64,000 nucleotides of DNA from Hepsetus odoe (lineage: Eukaryota > Chordata > Actinopteri > Characiformes > Hepsetidae), in assembly GCA_017165825.1 (NCBI GenBank), contig CM029386.1:20407632-20471631 (forward strand). Reading direction: 5' to 3'. Within the stretch, counting starts at the first letter, position 1. Every line of letters begins with the position of its first letter. This document shows, piece by piece, positions 1 through 11,534 of this stretch. Under the pieces are notes generated by a model. It ran no database searches and was not told the DNA's origin. It saw only the letters and a program-made list of their open reading frames with translations. Made by a program: the position numbers and the translations under genes.

Positions 1-104
1 CACACTGAAGCACTGAAGAAGTCAGACCGCCCTACCTGGGAATTGATCCCAGGACCTTCTCGCTGTGAGACAACGGCACCACCCACTCACCACCGTGCTG
101 CCTT
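1..104 (-). repeat. End of a common teleost interspersed repeat (RTE/L2-like)
   Basis: The text around 47-104 (CAGGACCTTCTCGCTGTGAG, then a run ending in CACCGTGCTGCC) matches the end of a repeat widespread in fish genomes. A fuller copy lies at 29975-30433. The element is cut by the window edge. The family name is from memory and uncertain. Confidence 0.5.
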
Positions 105-1000
105 TCATTTCCACCAGTAAGCAAGAAAAAAACTTGATACCTGCAGTGGACATGTCAACTTCAAAACTAGACCATGGACCAATAGAAATAAGTGGCCTGA
201 TCTGAAGAATCACATTTTCTTTCACATCCTTTAGATGATGAAGTGTTTTCTTTGGTTAGAAATGACACCAGGATATTCTATGAAATTAAGGCAAGCCAGT
301 GACACCTATACTCTGGGAAACGTCCTGCAAGGAAACCTTGGGAACCTGACATTTTAGCTGATGTTACCCCTTCATGGCAATGGTGTCCAAATGACTCTTA
401 AATATAACGCTTCCTGCAACCTTGCAGAAACGTTCAGAAATGGATTGAGGAACATTGAAGACGAGGTGTTGACATGAACTCCAAGTGCTGGATAAACTAG
501 TCCAATCCAGGAAGAACATCTTTTGCAAATGATGACCTACACAATATTGGGCAGGTGGTTTGCCTGATCTGTTTGTATAACCAGTGCTTATATTTTTATG
601 ATATGCATAGCATGATATTGTTAGGCTACGTTATATTTACATGACCTCTGCTATCAGACTCGAAAAGGTTCTTATGAGCCAACTGTGTAATTTATGTCAT
701 ATTAGCATTTAGCTAAGGTAAAAGTAAATCCAGTAAGAGCAATATAGACTATTTAAATCATGTCTGTCCCAAGCATATGGTGTTTATTTCATATAATCAT
801 ATGACATGAGCAGTGCAGAAAATATATCACATGCATTAGAAAAAATCTTATGCTGATTATATAACACAGGCAAGTTGCTGGCAACATTCAATACAGTAGG
901 ATTTCCATCATTCCAAGCAAACATTCAAGCATCAAATCACGTCATTCAGTCGTTTCCTACCTGAAGAAGAGTGAACAAGGAGCTGATGAAGAGCTGAAGA
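105..1000. other. Intergenic, no gene recognised
   Basis: AT-rich DNA with short frames only. I see no splice-bounded coding segment and no repeat that I recognise in this stretch. Confidence 0.5.
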
Positions 1001-1745
1001 AGAGCCAAGGAAAAGCAGACGATGAGTTAAAGAACGCAGATAAGGAGCTTATGAAAGCTGAAGCAGAACTGAAGGAGAGCTGATAGAAAGAGGATGGAGA
1101 GATGATGGAAAACTGAAGAACAGCAGTCAAAGAGCTGAAGGAGAGATGATGGAGAGCTGAGAGAGAGCCGAAAGAGAGGTGATGAAGGGCTAATTGGGAA
1201 CTGAAGGAGAACTGATGGAGAGATGAGGGAGTGCTGAAGGAGAGCCGATGAAGAGCTGATGTAGAGCTGAAGGAGAGTTGATGGAGAGATGAGGGAGTGC
1301 TGAAGGAGAGCTGATGTAGAGCTGAAGGAGAGCTGATGGAGAGATGAGGGAGTGTGAAGGAGAGCCGATGGAGAGATGAGGGAGTGCTGAAGGAGAGCTG
1401 ATGTAGAGCTGAAGGAGAGCTGATGGAGAGATGAGGAGTGCTGAAGGAGAGCTGATGAAGAGCTGATGAAGAGCTGATGGAGAGCTGATGAAGAGCTGAT
1501 GTAGAGCTGAAGGAGAGCTGATGAAGAGCTGATGTAGAGCTGAAGGAGAGCTGATGAAGAGCTGATGTAGAGCTGAAGGAGAGCTGATGAAGAGCTGATG
1601 AAGAGCTGAAGGAGAGCTGATGAAGAGCTGAGGTGCTGAAGGAGAGCTGATGGAGAGCTGATGTGAAAGAGCTGAAGGAGAGCTGATGGAGAGATGATGT
1701 AGTGCTGAAGGAGAGCTGATGGAGAGATGAAGAGGACTGAAGAGG
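1000..1745. repeat. Minisatellite, about 33-bp unit (GAGCTGATG/GAGCTGAAG)
   Basis: Units built from GAGCTGATG, TAGAGCTGAAG and GAGAGCTGATG repeat with a period near 33 bases. They are most regular at 1480-1620 and decay toward both sides. Long reverse-strand frames across it (1027-1809 and 1190-1852) translate as serine/leucine repeats and are by-products of the array. The array lies about 1.3 kb upstream of the pi4k2a promoter. Confidence 0.8.
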
Positions 1746-2056
1746 AATGGTTGGATCTTCCTAATACGAATTGCCGTCCCAGTGCAGTTCCTGCCTGGAC
1801 CCTGGGCACATGGGGTATTAACTCCAGGTTGTTTAACCCCGCCCCTTAGCAACAGCTGTTGCTACAACACGCGGAGTGAGACCTAAGCGGCGCGTCTGCT
1901 CCCATGGCATCAACCCAAAACCAGGCAGGGACAAAAACAAAACAAAAAAAAGAAAACACTGACTTAGTGTTAGAGAGCTGGAGGACAGATTTAAATAGAA
2001 ATATAAATATAAATAATAATTAAAATGGTCATGTACAGTGCCCATGCATTTGTACG

Positions 2057-2223
2057 TGGGGTGTGAGGGGGTTGTGTGTGAGGGGGCTGTGTGTGTGTGG
2101 GTTGTGTGGGGGTCAGTGTGGGAGGCTGTGTGTGAGGGGTTGTGTGTGTGTGTGGGGGTTGTGTGTGAGGGGTTGTGTGTGGGGGTTGTGTGTGTGTGTG
2201 GGGTTGTGTGAGGTCAGTGGGGT

Positions 2224-2254
<31 letters not shown>

Positions 2255-2665
2255 GGGTTGTTTGTGTGGGGTTGTGTGTGGGGTTGTGAGGGGGTTGTGG
2301 TGGGGGGTTGTGTGAGGGGGCGTGTGGGGTTGTGTGTGTGAGGGGTTACTGTGTGGAAGGTGTGGGGCTTGTGTGTGTGGGGTTTGTGTGGGGGCTGTGG
2401 AGGGGGTTGTGTGTGTGGGGGTTGTGTGAGGTTGTTTGTGTGGGGGTTGTGTGGGGCTGTGTGTGAGGGGGCTGTGTGGGGTTGTGTGTGTGAGGGGGTT
2501 GTGTGTGTGGGGCTGTGTGGGGGCTGTGCAGAGGCTGTGTGGGGGAAGGTGTGTGTGGGGTCAGGTGGGGAGGCCAGTGTGTAGGGGGCTGTGTGTGCTG
2601 TGTGTGTGGGGGGCTTGGGTGTGGGGAGGGTTGTGTGTGTGTGTGTGTGGGTGGGATCGGGGTTC
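2057..2665. repeat. G/T-rich low-complexity tract (TGTGTGGGGGTTG)n
   Basis: About 600 bases with almost no C or A on the plus strand, made of GGGG or GGGGG runs separated by TTGTGTGTG. The strand asymmetry is extreme and many neighbouring G-runs could form G-quadruplexes. Frames on both strands are compositional artefacts. A plain (GT)n follows at 2721-2748. Confidence 0.85.
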
Positions 2666-2720
2666 ACATATCTAAGCTGTTATGTTCTAAGGGCAAAACC
2701 CTAACTCTAGGATGATGGCG

Positions 2721-2751
<31 letters not shown>

Positions 2752-2889
2752 TGCTTTGATTACTTTTATGCTCCCTGTCTGTGTAAATATACATATACAG
2801 GAGAGAAAAGCGAAAGTGAAACATGTAAGAGTGTGAAGCCTTAATTCCCATCTTTATAAACTGTCACTAAAACTCGCTGCCTGTGTTGT

Positions 2890-3132
2890 GCTTCGTCACG
2901 TGCTCTCTGTGGGCGGTGACCGTTTAAGCCAATCGTGGGGCGCGTTTCGGAGCGGCTCCGCTCTGATTGGTTGGCCGTCAGCGCATTTGTGTCGTGTCCC
3001 GGAAGCTGATGGTCAGGTGACGGTGTTTTGTGAAGAGTCACTTTGTGGCGAAGCTTCACTTCGTTCAAACAGAACCAGACGCGAAGTGGGACAGTCAGAG
3101 ACACAGATAGGCCGGTCTCCTTTCCCTCCGCC
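2890..3132 (+). promoter_or_regulatory. pi4k2a: pi4k2a proximal promoter and 5' UTR
   Basis: A compact GC-richer block precedes the start codon. Visible elements are GTCACGTG (2895-2902, a palindromic E-box), a GC-box-like GGGCGG (2911), CCAAT (2929-2933) and an inverted CCAAT (2966-2970). The coding start at 3133 sits in the good context CCGCCATGG. The transcription start was not determined; it probably lies between 2980 and 3060. Confidence 0.6.
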
Positions 3133-3847
3133 ATGGACGAGACGAGCCCGCTGGTCTCGCCGCTGCGGGCGGAGCCCTCGAGCCCGCGGGCCGGATTCGG
3201 CGGAGCGCCGGGGACGGTGATACGGATCCCGGCGGGCAGCCCCGCCCGCAGCCGGGAACGGGAGAGACAACCCCTCCTGGAGCGGGACCGGGACCGCGGC
3301 GGCGGCTCCCCCAGAGAACCGCACAGGAACGAGTTCCCCGAGGACCCCGAGTTCAGAGAGATCGTGCGGAAAGCGGAACGGGCCATCGAGGACGGGATCT
3401 ACCCGGAGAGGATCTACCAGGGGTCCAGCGGGAGCTACTTCGTCAAAGACTCTCAGGGGGTGAGAGGGGTGAAGAACAAGGGTTTCAATGTTATTTTTAA
3501 CTTCAAAACTCCGTTTACTACTCCTTCTCAAGTCACCACTGCAACCCCACATACATATCTATCTATCTGTCTCTCTATCTATCTTGTCTATCTGTCTATC
3601 TATCTATCTGTCTCTATTTCTATCTATCTATCTATCTCTTCATCTATCTCTTCATCTATCTCTCTGTTCGTCTCTATCTCTCTATCTATCTGTCTCTCTA
3701 TCTATCTATCTCTTCATCTATCTCTCTGTTCGTCTCTCTTCTATCTATCTGTCTCTATTTCTATCTCTTTCTGTCTGTCTCTATCTGTCTGTCTATATAT
3801 ATCCTCTGTCTATCTATCTTTACATATCTCTCTATACATCTGTCTAT

Positions 3848-3894
<47 letters not shown>

Positions 3895-6619
3895 GATAGG
3901 CATGGACTGGGAGTGCAAGATCCCAGCTAGCAATCTGCATTATCTCACACTAAAAACCAAAATGAAAGCAGGATTCTTCCGTTGTAACTGGACTGAGCGC
4001 TGTTTTCTGAACTGTGAGTTGTTAAAACTGTTTTCTGAATTTTCTGGCACTTCAGGATTCTTCTCCTTTAAAACGCAGAAGAAAAGAAGAAACATCTCTT
4101 ACTCCAGTCTTCCTTGCATTGCCGAGATGCTCTAATTCTCCGGTTTTCCTCAGGTGGAGGGATACGTGCAAGTCGTTTAGAGGCGAAATAGTGCCCAGGG
4201 GCCGCTTCTTCTTCAGATTTTACATCATCGTATCGAAGCGCTCAGACGTCAGGTGTGTCTGACACTAAACCATTAGATAAACAATAAACCATTCTGGATG
4301 ACTTTGCATCTCTTCAAGCCCAGAGCACACGGCAGCCTCTGCTTCTGCTTGATCTGATTCAGCTCTGCTCACACACACAGGCTGAAGGTTTTAAGGATCT
4401 TGCACAAGGCAGGGTTTTTCACTCTTAAGCCTGTCCCACCAGGAGTAGAGTTAAGAAGATTCCTGTCAGGCCCTACTTCTCCTTTATCCTGATAGGAGCC
4501 ATTTCTTGGGTCCTTTCCGGCCCTTTGCTTCATTCTTTTTCACGCCGACCACCTGCATGTCCTCTCTCACCACATCCTTAATCCTCCTTTGTCCTTCCTC
4601 TTCTCCTCTTACCTGGGAGCTCCATCCTCAACATCCTTCTCCTGATATACTCCAAACCATCACACTTCTCAGACTTGGTCTCCAAACCGTCCGTCAAATA
4701 TACTCGTTCCTAATCCCGTACATCCTCATCCATCCCAAAGAGAGTGCAGGACAAATCAAATTTGCGTCCATCTTTATTATTCTTAAGCTTTTGCTTTGGT
4801 TGGGATTCAGAAAATCATATGGAATGATGTGTATCATGTATGGAGAACATGTCTTTTAGCATCATCGCAGTGGCCTAGTGTTTAGGGACGAGTGCCTATG
4901 GTCAGAAGGTTGTCCCAGACCAGTAGGTTACCCTTGAGGGAGGTATCGTCCACAGTGCAATTGCATTGCAGTAGTAAGCTCTTGGCCATTGATCTTCGAG
5001 ATGTGATCCAATCACCTTGACTACTCATCAGCAGATATCAGCAGTGCTGTGAAGTGGCTCTTATCCGTCCTGCTGCTCTGTCCCAATGATCAACCTCCCT
5101 CAGTGATCTAATCCTACAGAAAAGATCTTGGTTTTCGCATTAAGGCCGTTGGTACATGACTTATTCTGGCTCCTGCGTCTGTAATTGAGCGACACCGATG
5201 CTGATTCTGCTTCAGGGAAGTTTGTGGTCTGGCGTACTTTCTATATGTTTCACTGATGGGGGAAGGAAGGCGTTTAATAATACTTTCATGTGACAGAGAG
5301 CTTTGGTGCTTGGAGAATGTGGCTGTAAATCAGATCAGAGTCTCCAGAGTGTGACGGAGGCATAAAACTCCTGTCACATGTAGCAAGTTGGCTCTGCGCT
5401 GGGTGGTTGTTCCAGTGGCCAGAATGGAGGGAGTCTGAACGCTCGCAAACTAGAAGAGTGACACTGAATTTAGCAAACAAATGACGAAATCCCTGGATCC
5501 AGGCATCTGGATGAGTGTAGCATAAGCCAATATTGACCAGGAGCTGCGGCTAGGGGTAGACGGGCAGCTGAGAGACCTTTTTTCACTTCTTCCTTTCGTT
5601 CCCGTAAGTTTGGAAAGTTCTGCCGCAGACGTTTCAGTCTAGAAGTGTAGAACCGCAGCGGAGCGTCCTTGTCCATCCAGCATCTGCCTTTAGGGATGAA
5701 AAACAGTAAGAGGTGCAACTAATCACCAATCAGCATGCATGCTGCTGGGGCAATCTAGAGCAATGTGAGTTGCGGAGAACACTGCAGAACAGTGTGGAGG
5801 GGAACATTCTAGGGGAGTGTGAATTTGTGAGAACATTCTGGAACAGAGTGAATGAGAGGGAACGTTGTATATTAGAGTGGTTGGTAAATAATTTCAAGAA
5901 CAGTGGTTGTGGAGAACCTTCTAGGGGAGGGTGAAGGCAGGATTACATTTGTACAACAGTGTGAATGAGGATGTTCATTCTAGAACAGAGTGAATGGGGA
6001 AATATGTTCTAAAACTAAGTAAACACGGGGACGCGAAAAAACATCTTGAAGTGGTTTTAAAGGCATTTTAGAAAAGGATGAATCCTCAAATGGAACCATG
6101 TAAACCATGTAAAATGGACAATCTAGGACAGCGTGAAAGGGGAGGTCGATTCTGGAACCGTGTGAAGGGGGGGTTGATTTTAGAGCAGTGCGGGGGGGGT
6201 AGAATCTAGCACGCGTGAAGGTGGATTCTAGAACAGTGTGAAAGGAGGGGTGTCGAACAATGTGAAAGGGGGGGGAAGAGTCTAGAACGGTGTGTTGGAG
6301 GGAGAACATTCTTCCTCAACTCAAATGTTTTAAGTAGTTGAGGGGTAGAACAGTGTGAAAGTGGGGAGAAGGATCAAACTTCAGTCAGACGATAAAGAAA
6401 CCCTGTTCTGCATCCAGTGCGGTTCTGATCAGGAAGAACAGAGATCCGCAGAAGGAGAACTGCAGGGCAGATGTTCTCTCGGGGAGAAAATGGGAAGATG
6501 CCTTTGCGTGAGTTTGGCTACTGTGGGCTAATTTGTATCGTGATGCTCTTGATAATCAAATCTAAGGCAGTTCAGTTTCTCCTGAAGTAACTTTTGTGCT
6601 TTGGGAGAATTGGCTCAGG

Positions 6620-6675
<56 letters not shown>

Positions 6676-6763
6676 TGTTAAAGTCACAAGGTCTGTTACT
6701 ATGGTACAGTTTAGGCTGTGTAGGCTAATCCCCTTACACCACATCTCCACTCATGCCTTTGTG

Positions 6764-6802
<39 letters not shown>

Positions 6803-9800
6803 TATGCTACTGCCCTGAGGGTCATGTGCTGCCTAATGCAATCGTGTGTGTGTGTGTGTGTGTTTGTGTCTTTAAAAAATAAACAAAAAAAAACACATTC
6901 ATGAGTATTGTGTTATAAGCGTCCCTTTTTCATCAGACAAATAAAGGGATGAATGAAAGACAGACTTGCTGTCAGAGTGTCTTACCACACTTCCTTTACA
7001 GCACCATGATCGCTTGTTCCTCTTTTAAGAAAGTACAGGATGATTCATGGACCTTTTGAATTGAATTGCTTGACTGCAGCTCCCTGCTGAGTCACCCCGA
7101 GCTCCGCTCACACTCTTTCATCACAATCCGAAAAACTTTATTGATCCCGGGGGAAATTACAAATGTTAGAGCTGCACAAACAGACTGACGGAGCCACCGA
7201 GGGAGACACAGAACGATGTAAAATGAAAATAAAATAAGATGTAAACACAATATTTCGTAGGTAGGTGATGAAGTCGTGGCAGCACCTGGAGCTTTGTTGA
7301 ACGCTGGCATAATCCCTTTCAGTCTATTGAGAAACAGTAATCAACTTTTCTAGAAATAGTTAAGTCAGTTTATTTTATTTATCGCTTTTTACGACTGTTC
7401 ACGAAGCAGCTTTACAGAATCCGGGTTCGAGCCCTGAGTAAACCGAGGGCGATGGAGGCAAGGCTCTCTAAAACTTGAAGAAGAAACCTCAGGAGGAACC
7501 AAGACTCATGAGGAGGAATCCGTCCTCTGGTCAACACCGTGTAATAAAAATGCTTTTTATAAATGATTCCATTTAGCCGTGAGCTCCAGTGAAGTATGGC
7601 GTACAATAAAAGATTCCATTAGCGTCTGTCATTGGAAGTCCAGTGAGCTAATAGTGGAGGTTCTGTTTGAGTGGTTGGAGCATTGTTTATTCTCAGTGGC
7701 AGCAGACCATGCAGATGATCCAGCCTGATGTAGCTGATCTGGAGTTCAAGTGAGGAGAGGAACCCGATGATTGTGGTCTCAGACGGTGAACTAGCTGGTC
7801 TTGAGTTCAGGAAGCCCTAATTGCCCTAAAACTTGTGTGGTTGCTATGGTAATTGAGGCCATTGTTGGGGCATTGTTAGGTTGTTTAGTTAGAGAAGATG
7901 GTTGCGTTGGTTTGGACGTGTCCAAAGGAGAGATGAGGATTATATTTGGAGGAGGATGTTGCAGATGGAGCTGCCAGGAAAGAGGAGAAGAGGAAGGAGG
8001 AGGAGGAGGAGGAGGAGGGGATGAACAATGATCTGTGTCCCTCCTCCAGGAATAGATTTAATGTTGATTTAATGATCTTTTTGAAGCAGGTGGTCTGAGC
8101 TGCTCTTGTCCTTTTGTCCCCACAGAAGACTATCGGAGTTTTTAAGCCCAAGAACGAGGAGCCGTACGGGCAGCTGAACCCCAAATGGACCAAATGGCTG
8201 CAGAAGCTGTGCTGCCCCTGTTGTTTTGGTCGGGACTGCCTGGTGCTCAATCAGGGCTACTTGTCTGAGGCAGGGGCCAGTTTAGTCGACCAGAAACTGG
8301 AGCTCAACATAGTCCCGCGGACCAAAGTGAGTCCCTTTCTGTCTCTCTCTGTGACTCTCTCTTTCTGTCTCTCTCTGTGAAGGCAGGACTGATTCTGCAG
8401 ATTGCTATCGTTTTCTTCCACTGTTGTGTACACACACACACACACACACACACTCTGTTACCCATGTTAGTCATAAATCCGTAAATGCAGCTTTGAACTG
8501 CACGTTGGACTGTAAATCATTGACCTCGGAATGATTCAAGATTCTTTAGGAAACACTTCGGTTTGATTTGATGATTTTATTAATGGAGTAACATATTGTA
8601 GTCGATAAAAACACCACACCATTTGGAAAAAGGTCCAAAACTGAGTGCTTCCATTATTGTTCCAATCAAAAATAGCATTCTAAAGTCCTCACAGTTGAAT
8701 CGCTACCTTCAGATTTGAGTCGTAAGAAGAATAGCTGGATAATAAGCATGTTGCTATGTAAAAACATCACTGCTTATTGGGAAGTATATGTTGTGTTCAG
8801 TTTTATATTTATAAATCTCACTCTCTGTGTGTGTATGTGTGTGTAGGTGGTGTACTTGGCGAGCGAGACGTTTAACTACAGTGCCATAGACAGAGTGAAG
8901 TCTCGAGGAAAAAGGCTCGCCCTGGAGAAAGTGCCGAAGGTCGGACAGCGCTTCCACCGAATCGGCCTGCCGCCAAAGGTCAGCCTTTTATTTATTTGTT
9001 TTATTTCTTTTTCTTCATTATAACTCCATGTACGCTGTTTCAACGTTCAGCCATAAACTCACGATGGCTGGTTGTCACTTTCATTTTCATTTTCAAGCGG
9101 GTTGGACCGGGTGAGGTTTTAAAAATGGCTGTCGATGTTTAATCTGTAAAAGTGTGGAGAATCATCCATGCTAGTTGGGTGAACTTACCTTTGCAACATG
9201 GCCATCCAACACAAACAGCTGTGGAGGAGGATTGGTGATCAAATTAGAAGGAACAGAATAGAAAGTTTGTTTCCATTTTTTTTTTTTTTTTTTTGTTTGC
9301 TACAGGTCGGTTCGTTCCAGCTCTTTGTAGACGGGTATAAAGATGCAGATTTCTGGTTACGGCGCTTCGAGGCTGAGCCGCTACCGGAAAACACTAACCG
9401 GCAGCTTCAGCTGCAATTCGAAAGACTGGTGGTGCTCGATTACATCATCCGCAACACAGGTAGATCCTCAGCCTTACGTAAAAAGATATGTAGGAATTCA
9501 AGAATCACTCACAGAAACACAGAAAACGAACTTCTCTGAGAGTGAGGACTATCAGATTGTTCCTTTTTTACCGCTGGATACTATTTAGATCCAGTTGCAC
9601 AGATAACAAGAAGCAAATTTAATTCAATTGATTTACAATCTGTGTGTTGGACAGTTTTTCTTTCCGGAGAACAACTGTAAAAACAACCATCATTCTTTTA
9701 AATTCTGATGAAATGTCCCATCTTTGGCTCACAAACACTAATGCAACATGTTTAGATTCCGAACTTTTCAAAGTAGTTCATATAAAATGGGGCAGCGTTG

Positions 9801-11493
9801 GCCTAGTGGTTAGATCGGAAGATCGTGGGCTCAAATCCCTTACCTGAAGGCTGCCCTGCGGTACCCCTGAGCAAGGTACTGTCCCCGTCACTGCTCCCCA
9901 GGCAGCTTCTAATTGCTGCCCCCTGCTGCATGATGTGGATTTTCGTTGTGGCTCACTGTGTGCTGTTCTGTGATTTCACAATGACGGGAGCAGTCACTTT
10001 CACTTTCACCTTCACCTTTAAAATGACCTGAGATGACTCTGAATGAATCATGTGGCCTTTTTTTTTTTTTTTTACCACAACCCTACTCAGGAAGTAATTT
10101 ATGTTGTTTTATTTTGTAATAAGTGGATTTTTCTTTACTCTGCAGATCGAGGAAATGACAACTGGCTTATAAAATACGACTGCCCGATGGACACGTCAGG
10201 AAACAGGGTATTTCTTTACTACATGTTGGCATAGCAACGTCTGTGACTTGTTTATATATGGACTAGTTTAATGATATCCACTGTATTGAGTGTATTAATA
10301 GTGTGTTTGTGTGTATCTCGCAGGACACCGACTGGGTGGTGGTAAAGGATCCTGTCATTAAAATAGCAGCCATTGATAACGGCCTGGCCTTCCCTCTGAA
10401 ACACCCCGACTCCTGGAGAGCCTGTAAGCCAATCAGCCACTGTTTAGGATCAGAGATTTCTAGTAAACTTCACAACGATTGAGCTCCTTGTTCTTGTTCT
10501 ATTTTCTTTTTGTAATACATTATAACATACAAATAAAATGCAAAATTTTGGACCCAGTCAAGTGAAGTGAAGTTGTGACAGTGCTGTGCAAAAGTCTCGA
10601 GCCCTCAAATTTTGCTTCCAGACTTGTATTTCTAATGAGTTTTTGAGGAACAGTTCTCCAGATCTTCCTGAAGGACAGTGTTGTTGTCTCTCATTTTCAG
10701 TCCAGTCTCTGTACCTGAGCAGTTTGATAGTTCTGTGTTGGTTAATCCACACAGTGATCTACGTCTGAACCTTCAAGCAGAACAAAGTCTAACTTAAGAC
10801 ATGAAGCAGTGATCCGTTGAGCCCATTAATATTTTTGTTTCATTTTTAAAATTTATTTCCTTTTGTGACCGTGAGCCTTGTTTGAAATAACCTTCATCAC
10901 AATAAAGGCACCCAATATTTCACTGCTGACTTTGTTTCTTTACTGCAGATCCATTTTATTGGGCATGGCTGGCGCAGGCGAAGGTGCCGTTTTCTCAGGA
11001 GATCCGTGAGCTCGTTCTGCCTAAACTCTCTGACCCCAACTTCATCAAAGATCTGGAGGAGGATCTGTATGAACTGTTTAAGGTGAAGAGATGCGTTTGC
11101 CAAATATCTCCAAATATGTGTGTGTCCAGTATTGTCAGTTGAAAGAAAAAAAAAAAATCTGAATTCATGAACGTCATTCTTGCTCCAGTGAGTTACGGGA
11201 AGAATCCACATATTGTTTTTAAAAAAAAAAATAAAAACCTTCCATAATTAAGTCGTACTGATTCATCTGAAATGTTTATTGTGGGGGAAAAAACACAACT
11301 TCCCTCTAACTGCACGTGCGTCTGGTCAGTCTGCAGAACAGTGTTGTTTAAAGGAGAAACCGTGTGAATCAATATCACTCTGACAACATCGACTGATTCT
11401 GTGCTTCTATCACAGAAAGATCCAGGTTTCGACAGAGGACAGTTTCACAAGCAGATCTCCGTGATGAGGGGACAGGTCTGTTGCACAAACACG

Positions 11494-11534
<41 letters not shown>

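Noticed and set aside
1170..1740. Regularly spaced repeats that could recall a CRISPR array
   Set aside because: Units are contiguous and vary without unique spacers, and the sequence is clearly a vertebrate nuclear genome.
1027..1852. Two reverse frames of 260 and 220 codons with serine/leucine repeats
   Set aside because: They follow the 33-base minisatellite in two frames at once, as expected for a frame-open repeat rather than a gene.
2057..2340. Telomere-like GGGGTT motifs
   Set aside because: The unit is irregular GGGGTTGTGTGTG, not TTAGGG; no interstitial telomere is present.
2113..2667. 184-codon reverse frame rich in Thr/His/Pro
   Set aside because: It is the translation of the G/T-rich low-complexity tract; no domain, splice or codon signal.
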